Positions 1-7,051 of a stretch of DNA of 28,867 bases are shown here, in pieces. Location: the NCBI RefSeq assembly GCF_000272405.2, contig NZ_AJZM02000166.1, positions 1-28,867 on the forward strand. Reading direction: 5' to 3'. The notes under the pieces were generated by a model. The model was not told the DNA's origin and ran no database searches. It saw only the letters and a list, made by a program, of their open reading frames with translations. Position 1 is the first letter of the stretch, and each line of letters starts with the position of its first letter. Source of the DNA: Vibrio tasmaniensis 1F-187 (GTDB taxonomy: Bacteria; Pseudomonadota; Gammaproteobacteria; Enterobacterales; Vibrionaceae). The position numbers and the translations under genes were made by a program.

Positions 1-122
1 TCAAAGCCTCTGCCTTGTATAAATTTCCCACAAGAGCTGCAAAATAAAGCTCGAAAGGTTAACAGCCCCTTATAACCTAATGTGTTGAATAAGCGATTCC
101 GGTCTCTATCTGGTGATAAATG

Positions 123-147
123 CACATTAACGTACATTATTAATGTG
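123..147. promoter_or_regulatory. Inverted repeat, candidate operator upstream of the DUF1097 gene
   Basis: CACATTAA (123-130) and TTAATGTG (140-147) are perfect 8-bp arms around a 9-nt spacer, about 110 bp upstream of the DUF1097 start. A smaller palindrome (134-146) overlaps the right arm. The arm spacing fits a dimeric repressor site, but no known consensus is matched. The rest of 1-253 shows no supported gene. Confidence 0.3.
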
Positions 148-253
148 ATCATGATCGGCTAAAAGAAGGCGTTCTTCCCATAATATGCTTACTTGATTTT
201 AAGTGAGGCTAAATCCGGTGCGATGAATTTCGTAATTAGGCTTTAGAAATAGT

Positions 254-748
254 ATGAGTACATTAGTCGCGATTTCATTAACAACAGGTATTTTGTCAGG
301 TCTATGGGGATGGATAGCTATCTCTTTCGGCTTGCTGTCATGGGCCGGTTTCTTAGGTTGCACCAGTTATTTTGCTTCGCCAACAGGCGGCGTTAAAGGA
401 CTAGCAGGTAGCTTATTGACCAACATGACTGGCGTATTCTGGGCAATGGTGATTATCGAAAGCTCGACCTTCGCAGGGTTAGAGATTTTAGGCTATATGA
501 TTACCGCTATTGTCGCTTTCTTTATGTGTATTCAAGCCAAACAAGCGTGGCTAGGTTATATCCCAGGGACCTTTATTGGTTGCTGCGCGACGTTTGCAGC
601 AGGCGGCGATTGGCAACTTGTCGTGCCATCTTTACTGCTTGGTGGTGTCTTTGGATACTTGATGAAAGCAACGGGGCTTTGGCTTCACGAAAAATCGACT
701 CAATCTTCGGAAGCGGTTGAACCACACGCTAAGCAAGCGAAGGCTTAA
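254..748 (+). CDS. DUF1097 family inner-membrane protein (YcdZ-like)
   Basis: A 164-residue hydrophobic protein with about five predicted membrane segments: residues near 5-30, 45-67, 72-94, 100-117 and 122-140. Gly- and Phe-rich helices and a short charged cytoplasmic tail (WLHEKSTQSSEAVEPH) end the protein. Length and pattern match the DUF1097 family; E. coli YcdZ is about 163 residues. The biochemical role of the family is not known and nothing here reveals a substrate. The gene stands alone: its 3' neighbour is on the opposite strand and a strong terminator follows at 846-873. There is no strong Shine-Dalgarno before the ATG (GGCTTTAGAAATAGT precedes it), so translation may be modest. A 19-bp tandem duplication covers the stop codon region. 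Confidence 0.8.
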   Translation: MSTLVAISLTTGILSGLWGWIAISFGLLSWAGFLGCTSYFASPTGGVKGLAGSLLTNMTGVFWAMVIIESSTFAGLEILGYMITAIVAFFMCIQAKQAWLGYIPGTFIGCCATFAAGGDWQLVVPSLLLGGVFGYLMKATGLWLHEKSTQSSEAVEPHAKQAKA

Positions 749-779
749 TTCGTTAACCTAGCCTTAATTCGTTAACCTA
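741..779 (+). repeat. 19-bp direct tandem duplication at the stop codon of the DUF1097 gene
   Basis: Two nearly identical 19-nt units, each containing TTAATTCGTTAACCTA, run head to tail. The TAA stop lies in the first unit. A degenerate third unit may follow (ACCTTAGTTTAG). This looks like a slippage or local duplication product. Confidence 0.7.
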
Positions 780-845
780 ACCTTAGTTTAGTCACTGTGA
801 ACTCTTGCAAGATAACCCCCAATTAATTTGTATATCGATTTATAC

Positions 846-873
846 AGGCACACCACTTGGTGTGCCTTTTTTG
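846..873 (+). terminator. Rho-independent terminator of the DUF1097 gene
   Basis: AGGCACACC, loop ACTT, GGTGTGCCT form a perfect 9-bp stem followed by a run of T. It lies between the DUF1097 stop and the 3' end of the convergent YbjD-like gene. Confidence 0.9.
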
Positions 874-939
874 GTTTCTTAATCAATTCAAGAAATTATC
901 AACAGAAGAACTAATAGCACTTATCAGATAAGCAAGAAG

Positions 940-2712
940 CTAGGTATTTCCGTTTGCCATGGTGATCACGCGTTTCAAAGTCCATCTCAACAACAATGGA
1001 ATACAGTCTTGTCCTTGATTCTCACAATGAGACACGATCGCTAAAGCCAGGTCTGGTTTTGCGTGTTTCTTTAGAACTTTCGCCACAACTTTTTTCGCTG
1101 GAATAGGGTGATCATAAGGAATCTTAACCATGTCTCTGAAAAAGTTCTCAAACCCATTCATGTACAAGTAGTGCTCTATGTCTCTATCAGGCAGTTCTGT
1201 GAGGCGATGTCGTTCTTGATCATTACCGAGTTTAGATAGCACAGTCGCCGCATACTTCTTACCAGCAGCGTCTCCGTCAGTCACCACGTGCCAATCGATG
1301 CCAAACTCTTGCGCTACTTTAATGAGCGCTTTAAGACCAGACTGCGCGAACTCAATAATTTGAACGCCTTCCGCAGCAAGGTTATACCCACATTGGTTGG
1401 CTAACTCGTTAAACAACCAGACTTCGGTTTCACCTTCTACCAACAACCAGCAGCGAGCGTACAGAGCGCCGGACCGGTGAAAACGAATATGAAAACCAAT
1501 TCGACGAAGTTCATCTTTGCTGAAGTGGTTCACATTGAGCTGGTTGGCTATGGTTTTATCTGACTGACGTACCAAACGACGAATCGATTGAAGCGGCACA
1601 GCAGCAAGTAGATCGCCACTGTTGGTGGTCAGGATTTTTTGCATGGGCAGCTTTTGCATCAAGCTCCAAGCCCTTGCCAAGTGCGTTGGGTGCAATCGAC
1701 CTTCTGGATCTTCAAGGATCAAAAGAGGGCGAGCACATCTTCTTAAGTCATTTGGCCCTTTTGCTTGCAAATAGGCATTAAGTAACCCCATGAATAATAA
1801 GCGAGTTTGTTTGTTTTTGGTCTCTTCGACCAATTGATGAATGCTCTTGTCGTTCGCACCAGCTGAGTAAAGTAACCCATCACGCGGTTTTCTCGGATTT
1901 TTACGTGAGACACTCTTAAATGAGAAGTAGTGTTCTATTAAGCTTTGCATCGACTCAAGACTACTGCGCATTTCACCTTTATTAACATGTCCGGGTATCG
2001 CCATAAGGCGACGGCAGGTGTTGTCGATGCGTTTTTCTATCCTTGCCTGACGCCCATTTCCGTTTCCATTGCTGCCATTACCATTGGTTGTTTGACTCTG
2101 GCCGTTACCATTTCCACTCACATTATTAGCGTGCCCGTTACTAGCATGAACGGTGTTAGTGTGAACATTACCCGGTAGATGAGCATTGTGGTTAAGTGAG
2201 TTGCCGTTGAAAGGGCGATCGAAGTGTCTTGCATCTCTTAAACGAATTACAGGGTGTAACGTCATTAATTCTTGAGCGAGCTTTTCTGAGTGATGAAGCT
2301 TGAGAGGGTTTCCGTCCAACCCCAAAAATGCATAGTGTGTTGTCGTTTCATACTGTTCTAACGTGGCACTGATTCGATAATAGATACGAAAAACACCAAA
2401 CTCGTCTTGAACCCACACCGGCTTGAGTTTGCGATAACGTCCTGCATTTAGCTCACTTTTATCGTTGGCTTTTAACGCGAGAACAATTTGAAGGTGTTGA
2501 GACTGCGGATGTGAAACTGAGTAATCGACATGGAAATCGGTCATTTCGAAGTGATATGGAACTCCGTCTGAAGGGAGAACGACGGAAAGGGCATCCAATA
2601 ATGAAGACTTACCCCAAGTATTTTCACCAATAAGCGTGGTTAGCTCATCAAACGCAAGAGACATGCGCTTAATACCTCGAAAGCCAGAAATCTCGATTCT
2701 TTCTAGTTGCAT
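940..2712 (-). CDS. ybjD: YbjD-like OLD-family ATP-dependent endonuclease (DUF2813, TOPRIM)
   Basis: A 590-residue protein beginning like E. coli YbjD. The Walker A motif GENTWGKSS is at residues 29-37; the Trp in it is usual for this family. A TOPRIM nuclease domain follows, with VEGETE (Glu426) and DGD (Asp479-Asp481) as metal-binding acids. The order, ABC-type ATPase then TOPRIM, is that of OLD nucleases, which cut DNA using divalent metals; the cellular role of the YbjD branch is unclear. At about 590 residues it is longer than E. coli YbjD (about 550). The excess is explained by an Asn/Gly-rich low-complexity stretch at about residues 166-221 with repeated GNG/NGNGN units, inside the ATPase region. 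The gene is monocistronic and divergent from the nucleotidase at 2951. The start ATG is preceded by AGGAGTAAGCCT, a good Shine-Dalgarno. Confidence 0.85.
   Translation of the reverse strand: MQLERIEISGFRGIKRMSLAFDELTTLIGENTWGKSSLLDALSVVLPSDGVPYHFEMTDFHVDYSVSHPQSQHLQIVLALKANDKSELNAGRYRKLKPVWVQDEFGVFRIYYRISATLEQYETTTHYAFLGLDGNPLKLHHSEKLAQELMTLHPVIRLRDARHFDRPFNGNSLNHNAHLPGNVHTNTVHASNGHANNVSGNGNGQSQTTNGNGSNGNGNGRQARIEKRIDNTCRRLMAIPGHVNKGEMRSSLESMQSLIEHYFSFKSVSRKNPRKPRDGLLYSAGANDKSIHQLVEETKNKQTRLLFMGLLNAYLQAKGPNDLRRCARPLLILEDPEGRLHPTHLARAWSLMQKLPMQKILTTNSGDLLAAVPLQSIRRLVRQSDKTIANQLNVNHFSKDELRRIGFHIRFHRSGALYARCWLLVEGETEVWLFNELANQCGYNLAAEGVQIIEFAQSGLKALIKVAQEFGIDWHVVTDGDAAGKKYAATVLSKLGNDQERHRLTELPDRDIEHYLYMNGFENFFRDMVKIPYDHPIPAKKVVAKVLKKHAKPDLALAIVSHCENQGQDCIPLLLRWTLKRVITMANGNT
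2051..2217 (-). repeat. Asn/Gly-rich low-complexity coding insertion
   Basis: Codons here are mostly AAT/AAC, GGN and small polar residues, reading for example NGNGSNGNGNGR on the minus strand. The DNA consists of imperfect GGNAAY hexamer repeats, suggesting growth by slippage. It interrupts the YbjD-like ATPase region between LRDARHFDRP and the downstream RIEKRIDN helix. Confidence 0.75.
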
Positions 2713-2950
2713 AGGCTTACTCCTAACGGAAGGCTCTGCTAATTGTTTGAAAGCTAACAGATATCTTTAATCATAATCGAAAAACACAAATCTGGTATGC
2801 TCACCTGTCACAAAACCCGTTGTTTATTTATACGGTGCAAAATGAGATTTTCGATCTATCTCGAGTATTTTTTTGCAGTGCAGTTTCATAAAATTCACGA
2901 TTCTGTCATGATTCTCGACCTAGTATGAAGGGACAAAGAGAGAAGAAAAT

Positions 2951-4690
2951 ATGACTAAAAAGAATAAGTCGACAAAAATAGTGTTGGCACACATCAACGA
3001 CACCCACTCATACTTTGAACCAACCTCGTTACAGCTATCACTTAAAATGAACAACCACATCATTGAACCTTATGTCAGTACTGGTGGCTTTGCTCGAATT
3101 TCAACACGCTTCAAACAAATAGAACAAGATGCCCAGCGTCAGAAGGTTGGAACCCTGTTCCTGCATGCTGGTGACTGCTTCCAGGGCACTTTGTACTTTT
3201 CTTTATTCAAGGGAAAAGCCAACGCCGATTTGTTGAACGCCCTTAATATAGATGCCATGACGCTCGGCAATCACGAGCTAGACATGGGTAATGAGCCCGT
3301 TGCGATTTTCGCTAAAAGAATCAAATTCCCACTGTTGGCCGGTAACTGGAATCTATCGAATGAGGATATCAATAAAACTCATACCTTAGCGGACAACGAA
3401 ATTGTTAAGCCTTATCTGACTGAAACGCGAAGTGCTTGTTTTATAACGAAAGAGTTTGATAGCGAGAAGGTTGCAATATTCGGCTTAAGCATCGACAAGA
3501 TGGCAGGCATTGCCAATCCAGATATCGATACACCATTTGAAAATGCTTTAGAAACAGCAAAAGCGACCATTGAGCAGATTCATAAAGCTGGTATCAACAA
3601 GATTGTCTTACTTAGCCATCTTGGTTACGAAGCTGATTTAGAATTAGCAGCCAACGTAACAGGTATTGGCGTCATTGTTGGTGGTCATAGTCATCGCTTA
3701 CAAGGTGATTTCTCTGATATTGGCTTAGTTAAAGATGATGATTACGGAGTGAAAGTCGATGACACCTATGTTGTGCAAGCGGGTTTCCACGCCATGAGCC
3801 TAGGACACTGCGAAATCGAGTTCGATGCTGAAGGCAAAGTGACTCACTTTAACGGTAAAAACGAACTGCTGTTAGGCCGTCGACTGTTTATAGATGCAAA
3901 GCTAAGTGAAGTAGGGCAAGACGACGCTCATGATATGGCGTGTGAGTTTTTGAACAACCACCCCAATATTGCAGTGTGTAAGAAAGATCCTGAGCTGCAG
4001 AGCATTCTGACGGATAAATACCAGCCGCGAGTACGAAAGCTTCAGCAACAAGTTATTGCTCATGCCGATACAAAACTGCGCCACATACGCATCCCGGACG
4101 AGAAAGGCCCGAGCCAACTCGCGCCCTTGGTTGCTCAATCATTTCACTACCTAATGAACAAAAAAGGGCATCAGGTTGAATTTGCCATTCACAACGCAGG
4201 TGGTGTTAGAAATTCACTGAATAGCGGCGATGTCTCTGTTGCCGATATTGCCGGAAAACTACTACCGTTTGCCGTACCCATTGGTGTGTATGAAGTAAAA
4301 GGTGAAACGATCGCAGGCATGCTCGAAGGGGCAATTAACAACGCGCTCGATAATGGTGTTGTGGGCACGGGTTCAGGTAGCTTTCCTTATACTCATAACT
4401 TGAGATTTTGTTATCACAAAGAAGCACCCTTAGGACATAGGATTCATCATCTAGAAATACACTCTGAAACATCCGGTTGGCAGCCTGTGTCTCGCGACCG
4501 AATTTACCGAGGCGCGTCGTCAGCCTACACCATGAAAGGAAAAGAGGGCTATAACGCCGTCTTAGATATGATAGGTGATGGCGTGGTGACGACCGATTCT
4601 ATGGCAGACTGTTTTATTGAGTTCTTGCAAGAATACCCAGAATCTCTTAAACACAATGAACCGCTGAATTGCATGGAGTGTTTTAGATAG
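2951..4690 (+). CDS. 5'-nucleotidase/UshA-family metallophosphohydrolase without signal peptide
   Basis: A 579-residue two-domain enzyme. The N-terminal calcineurin-like metallophosphatase domain has all metal ligands: Asp17 and His19 (NDTH), Asp75 (AGD), Asn107-His108 (GNHE), His223 (LSHLG) and His246/His248 (GHSH). The C-terminal 5'-nucleotidase domain, from about residue 375, carries the substrate-side NAGGVRNS segment. The family hydrolyses 5'-nucleotides, cyclic phosphates or UDP-sugars. Unlike periplasmic UshA or CpdB it begins MTKKNKSTKIVLAHIND with no hydrophobic leader, so it should act in the cytoplasm, as the leaderless Gram-positive YunD group is thought to. The exact substrate cannot be read from sequence. 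The Shine-Dalgarno AGAGAGAAG precedes the ATG well. It is divergent from the YbjD-like gene with a 238-bp shared upstream region. Confidence 0.85.
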   Translation: MTKKNKSTKIVLAHINDTHSYFEPTSLQLSLKMNNHIIEPYVSTGGFARISTRFKQIEQDAQRQKVGTLFLHAGDCFQGTLYFSLFKGKANADLLNALNIDAMTLGNHELDMGNEPVAIFAKRIKFPLLAGNWNLSNEDINKTHTLADNEIVKPYLTETRSACFITKEFDSEKVAIFGLSIDKMAGIANPDIDTPFENALETAKATIEQIHKAGINKIVLLSHLGYEADLELAANVTGIGVIVGGHSHRLQGDFSDIGLVKDDDYGVKVDDTYVVQAGFHAMSLGHCEIEFDAEGKVTHFNGKNELLLGRRLFIDAKLSEVGQDDAHDMACEFLNNHPNIAVCKKDPELQSILTDKYQPRVRKLQQQVIAHADTKLRHIRIPDEKGPSQLAPLVAQSFHYLMNKKGHQVEFAIHNAGGVRNSLNSGDVSVADIAGKLLPFAVPIGVYEVKGETIAGMLEGAINNALDNGVVGTGSGSFPYTHNLRFCYHKEAPLGHRIHHLEIHSETSGWQPVSRDRIYRGASSAYTMKGKEGYNAVLDMIGDGVVTTDSMADCFIEFLQEYPESLKHNEPLNCMECFR

Positions 4691-4793
4691 CCAGCGTCAA
4701 TGCTTGCACTTAATAATATTAGTTATAGCTGTTTATAAATTTGGCATTGTTTATGCTTTATTCCTGCAGGTCACACTTCTTGTGGAGATAAGC

Positions 4794-4889
4794 ATGGATA
4801 AGAAAGATTGGTTAGATGCAGTAGCGGTGGTTGGTTGGGTATCGGTTTGGTCCGCGTTAGTGTATTTGATACCGACTGCAGGATTGTAA
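4794..4889 (+). CDS. Putative 31-residue single-pass membrane peptide
   Basis: A short reading frame begins with ATG at 4794, preceded by TGTGGAGATAAGC, which has a plausible GGAG Shine-Dalgarno. The product has a charged N-terminus (MDKKDWLD) and one hydrophobic helix (AVAVVGWVSVWSALVYLI, residues 9-26), the usual design of small bacterial membrane proteins. The frame stays open upstream to a TTG at 4704, but that start has no ribosome site. I do not recognise a family. It lies 103 nt after the nucleotidase stop and is followed by a terminator near 5030, so it could be a small independent transcript or the end of the nucleotidase unit. Confidence 0.5.
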   Translation: MDKKDWLDAVAVVGWVSVWSALVYLIPTAGL

Positions 4890-4919
4890 TTTACGCAAGA
4901 TAGTAATTTGCGCAGAATT
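4886..4919 (+). repeat. 17-bp imperfect tandem duplication after the small ORF
   Basis: GTAATTTACGCAAGATA is followed directly by GTAATTTGCGCAGAATT. The first unit overlaps the stop codon of the small frame. The rest of the gap up to 5029 has no recognisable element. Confidence 0.55.
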
Positions 4920-5029
4920 ATTACTTGATCGTTTTGCAGTGTAACTACGCAGTGCCATCGTGAATTTGGTTAGCGGATTTATTCTTAGAATCAATTCGAG
5001 TGTCTATTTGACAGGGTGGCATCAATAAG

Positions 5030-5053
5030 AAAGGAGCATTTGCTCCTTTTTTG
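5030..5053 (+). terminator. Rho-independent terminator
   Basis: AAGGAGC, loop ATTT, GCTCCTT and a run of six or more T. It ends transcription from the nucleotidase/small ORF side, before the riboswitch leader. Confidence 0.85.
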
Positions 5054-5105
5054 TATTTCTAGTGCAAATTTTAATAGACGAAACACAAATAGGGGAATAT
5101 TATCC

Positions 5106-5218
5106 ACGCGTTTGGGGAGTAGTTAGCGCAAGTTTACATGTCGTCATCTCGTTAGGCTAAGAGCCTATCCGGTATGTAAAGGTGAAATCCCATATTTCAC
5201 TTCAACGAGACCAACGCA
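5106..5218 (+). ncRNA. yybP-ykoY manganese riboswitch aptamer
   Basis: The conserved blocks of the yybP-ykoY (Mn2+-sensing) family are present in order: TTTGGGGAGTAG near 5111-5122, TCGTCATCTCG at 5141-5151 and GAGACCAACGC at 5207-5217. The terminal helix pairs GCGTTTGG (5108-5115) with CCAACGC (5211-5217), with one bulge. Internal helices visible are TTTACAT/ATGTAAA (5133-5139 with 5174-5180), TAGGCT/AGCCTA (5153-5158 with 5162-5167) and GTGAAAT/ATTTCAC (5182-5188 with 5194-5200). The family binds Mn2+ and commonly precedes genes for Mn export or TerC/Alx proteins, exactly as here (alx follows). Confidence 0.9.
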
Positions 5219-5221
5219 ATC

Positions 5222-5299
5222 ACAATCAAGATCCGTCGTGGAACTTGATATGTTTTGTTTGCGGAAGGTCTTTGTTAAGTTCTTCCGCCCGGAGGAATA
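5222..5299 (+). promoter_or_regulatory. Riboswitch expression platform with alternative hairpins at the alx ribosome site
   Basis: GCGGAAG (5261-5267) can pair with CTTCCGC (5282-5288), leaving the Shine-Dalgarno GGAGG (5291-5295) free. Alternatively CTTCC (5282-5286) pairs with GGAGG itself around loop GCCC, hiding it. The two helices share 5282-5286 and exclude each other. A third hairpin, ATCAAG/CTTGAT (5225-5230 with 5244-5249), links them to the aptamer. No U-run is seen, so control should be translational. Confidence 0.6.
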
Positions 5300-6301
5300 A
5301 TGAACTCAACTCAATCTCTATTATCTACAAATAGTGAATCCTTTTTTTCATCGCCAACCATGACGACTTATGCGGGTTTTTTCCTGCTAACAGTGATTCT
5401 CGTCTCTATTGATATCTATCAGACTCGTGGTGGGAACGTCACAATTAAAAAAGCGGCAATCTGGAGCGTTTTTTGGTTTGTACTTGCATTTTTGTTTGCT
5501 GGTTCTATTTACTTATTCTGGGACATTTATGCACCAAATAGTGACTACACAGCGCAAAAAGCAACCGTGTCATTCATTACGGGTTACTTGCTAGAAAAAT
5601 CACTCAGTGTAGACAACCTATTTGTTTTCGCGATGATCTTTGCTCAATACCAAGTTCCTGAGCATCTAAGACCACGTGCGCTTCTTTGGGGCGTAATTGG
5701 TGCATTGGTACTTCGTGCAATTATGATCGCACTAGGCGCACAGCTATTGGCGGAATACCACTGGGTACTTTACGTGTTCGCTGCGTTCTTGATTGGTACA
5801 GGTATTAAGCTGGCATTAGACAAGGGCGAAGAGGAGAGTGTGAATACACTGCCTGAAAAGCTACTTCGTAAAGTGATGCCGGTAACCGAAGATTTCCATG
5901 GCCCTGCATTAATGGTTAAACAGGGTGCTAAATGGGCATTCACTCCAATGATGTTGGTGATCGGTGCGATTGCAGTTATGGATGTGATGTTTGCATTGGA
6001 TTCTATTCCTGCGATCTTTGCGGTAACACAAGAACCTTTCTTAGTACTTGCTGCAAACGTATTTGCGTTACTTGGTCTCCGTTCTTTGTACTTTGTACTG
6101 CAAGGCATGATGGATAAGTTCATTTATTTGAAGCCTGCACTGGCATTCATCATGGTCTTCATTGGTGTAAAAATGCTACTGGTTGATAGCGAATGGGCCA
6201 TCCCGACGTATTGGTCGTTGGCGGTGCTGATTTCTACCATGACGATTGCGGTTATAGCGTCGATTTATGCGAAGAAGCCAGACATTGAACAAGTGAATTA
6301 G
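5300..6301 (+). CDS. alx: TerC/Alx family inner-membrane protein
   Basis: A 333-residue polytopic protein with about nine membrane helices. Conserved intramembrane acids typical of TerC/Alx proteins are visible: Glu99 and Asp105 in GYLLEKSLSVDNLFVF, and Asp228 and Asp234 in VMDVMFALDSIPA. E. coli Alx is about 321 residues and similarly arranged. Family members act in manganese homeostasis and are induced by high pH or Mn through a yybP-ykoY leader; the leader at 5106-5218 supports the same role here. The start ATG is fixed by GGAGG at 5291-5295. The gene stands alone, and no clear intrinsic terminator is visible right after it. Transport direction and ion specificity are inferred from family and riboswitch, not from the protein sequence alone. 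Confidence 0.88.
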   Translation: MNSTQSLLSTNSESFFSSPTMTTYAGFFLLTVILVSIDIYQTRGGNVTIKKAAIWSVFWFVLAFLFAGSIYLFWDIYAPNSDYTAQKATVSFITGYLLEKSLSVDNLFVFAMIFAQYQVPEHLRPRALLWGVIGALVLRAIMIALGAQLLAEYHWVLYVFAAFLIGTGIKLALDKGEEESVNTLPEKLLRKVMPVTEDFHGPALMVKQGAKWAFTPMMLVIGAIAVMDVMFALDSIPAIFAVTQEPFLVLAANVFALLGLRSLYFVLQGMMDKFIYLKPALAFIMVFIGVKMLLVDSEWAIPTYWSLAVLISTMTIAVIASIYAKKPDIEQVN

Positions 6302-6614
6302 AAACAAATATAACTTATCGAAAAGTTTATAATCGGTACGTGGTCGATGAAGTGGAAAATTTATTCATGTAAAATTCCTGTGACATTGGCCACTGTAATT
6401 TGAAGGGTATTTGTACTAAATGCATGTTTTTAACGCCATTGTGAATTTATAGTCACCATTTGTGAATATGTATTTTCACACCTTGTTAATGGTTTGTTTT
6501 ATTAGAAAAACTAATCTGAAAGTCCAAATTTAGTCATTTTTTAACGTGTAAAAAATCACCTATTATTCTTGTCATCAGAACGAACCACTTAAACAAATTT
6601 ATAGAGAGGCAATC
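6302..6614. promoter_or_regulatory. 313-bp AT-rich intergenic region with repeated GTGAAT boxes
   Basis: No gene is seen. Two similar boxes, CATTGTGAATTTATAGTCA (6438-6456) and CATTTGTGAATATGTATTTT (6457-6476), lie in tandem. The second contains TGTGAA, 8 nt, TTCACA (6461-6480), an inverted repeat whose spacing does not fit the CRP consensus. A TATTAT hexamer at 6561-6566 could be the -10 of the small gene at 6615; the -35 is weak. Confidence 0.4.
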
Positions 6615-6803
6615 ATGGCTCAAGCAATGCAAATGAATACTATCGCTGTTCCTAACTCTATGGATAAGAAGACCTACTCGGTTAACTTCAAAGGATTGAT
6701 TGCACACATTTTCGATATTCTTTTTGTAGACAACTCTCCACGTAGTTACTACTCAAGCGACCTATCTGGTCACATGCAACGCGATATCGGTATCAACCGT
6801 TAA
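6615..6803 (+). CDS. Small DUF1127-like protein
   Basis: A 62-residue protein. Its C-terminal half (FDILFVDNSPRSYYSSDLSGHMQRDIGINR) resembles the DUF1127/YjiS pattern, which ends in a helix with RDIGL/I. The N-terminal 25 residues are less conserved in type and rich in Met, Asn and Thr. DUF1127 proteins are small, often highly expressed, and in some alphaproteobacteria affect RNA binding or phosphate and stress responses; no function can be assigned here. The gene has a good ribosome site (AGAGAGGCAATC before ATG), a long AT-rich leader and its own strong terminator at 6836-6867, so it is an independent transcription unit. Confidence 0.75.
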   Translation: MAQAMQMNTIAVPNSMDKKTYSVNFKGLIAHIFDILFVDNSPRSYYSSDLSGHMQRDIGINR

Positions 6804-6835
6804 TCTCTGCGTTAACATGTAAAAATATAGAATTT

Positions 6836-6867
6836 AAAAAACGCCAGCTGCTAAAGCTGGCGTTTTT
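6836..6867 (+). terminator. Strong rho-independent terminator after the DUF1127-like gene
   Basis: AACGCCAGCT (6840-6849) pairs perfectly with AGCTGGCGTT (6855-6864), followed by TTTTT and preceded by a run of A. Confidence 0.92.
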
Positions 6868-6993
6868 GTATCTGAAAGAAACTGTGTATCTAAAACAAGC
6901 TGTCTATCTGAAATAAACTAAGCATCTGAAATAAACCCAGCACCTGAAAGAAACCCAGCACCTGAAAGAAACTCATCACCTGAAAGAAATACT
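6868..6993 (+). repeat. Seven-unit 18-bp tandem repeat
   Basis: Seven consecutive 18-nt units begin at 6868, 6886, 6904, 6922, 6940, 6958 and 6976. The consensus is close to GCACCTGAAAGAAACCCA; the central units 5 and 6 are nearly identical and the outer ones have drifted. It starts immediately after the terminator and ends about 60 nt before the DUF1223 start. In one frame it would read (A/S)-P-E-R-N-P repeats, but a TAA in unit 3 and the lack of a start argue against translation. Confidence 0.85.
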
Positions 6994-7051
6994 TAGGCAT
7001 AACGGTCTGTATTTGAGCGCCAATCAATTCGCTTTGTACAAGGATCATGGT

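Noticed and set aside
1..75. Open frame from the left edge ending at TAA 73-75, possibly a gene end
   Set aside because: Only 24 codons, no recognisable motif and no visible terminator; the other frames also close quickly, so it cannot be told from chance.
4704..4793. N-terminal extension of the small membrane peptide from TTG 4704
   Set aside because: No Shine-Dalgarno at the TTG, and the internal ATG at 4794 has a good one.
5770..6123. 117-codon minus-strand frame inside alx
   Set aside because: It is antisense to strongly conserved TerC motifs and lacks a ribosome site; it is a shadow of the codon pattern.
6461..6480. CRP binding site
   Set aside because: TGTGAA and TTCACA are separated by 8 nt, giving TGTGA-N10-TCACA, whereas CRP needs TGTGA-N6-TCACA.
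6868..6993. CRISPR array
   Set aside because: Units are contiguous 18-mers with no unique spacers, and no cas gene is nearby.
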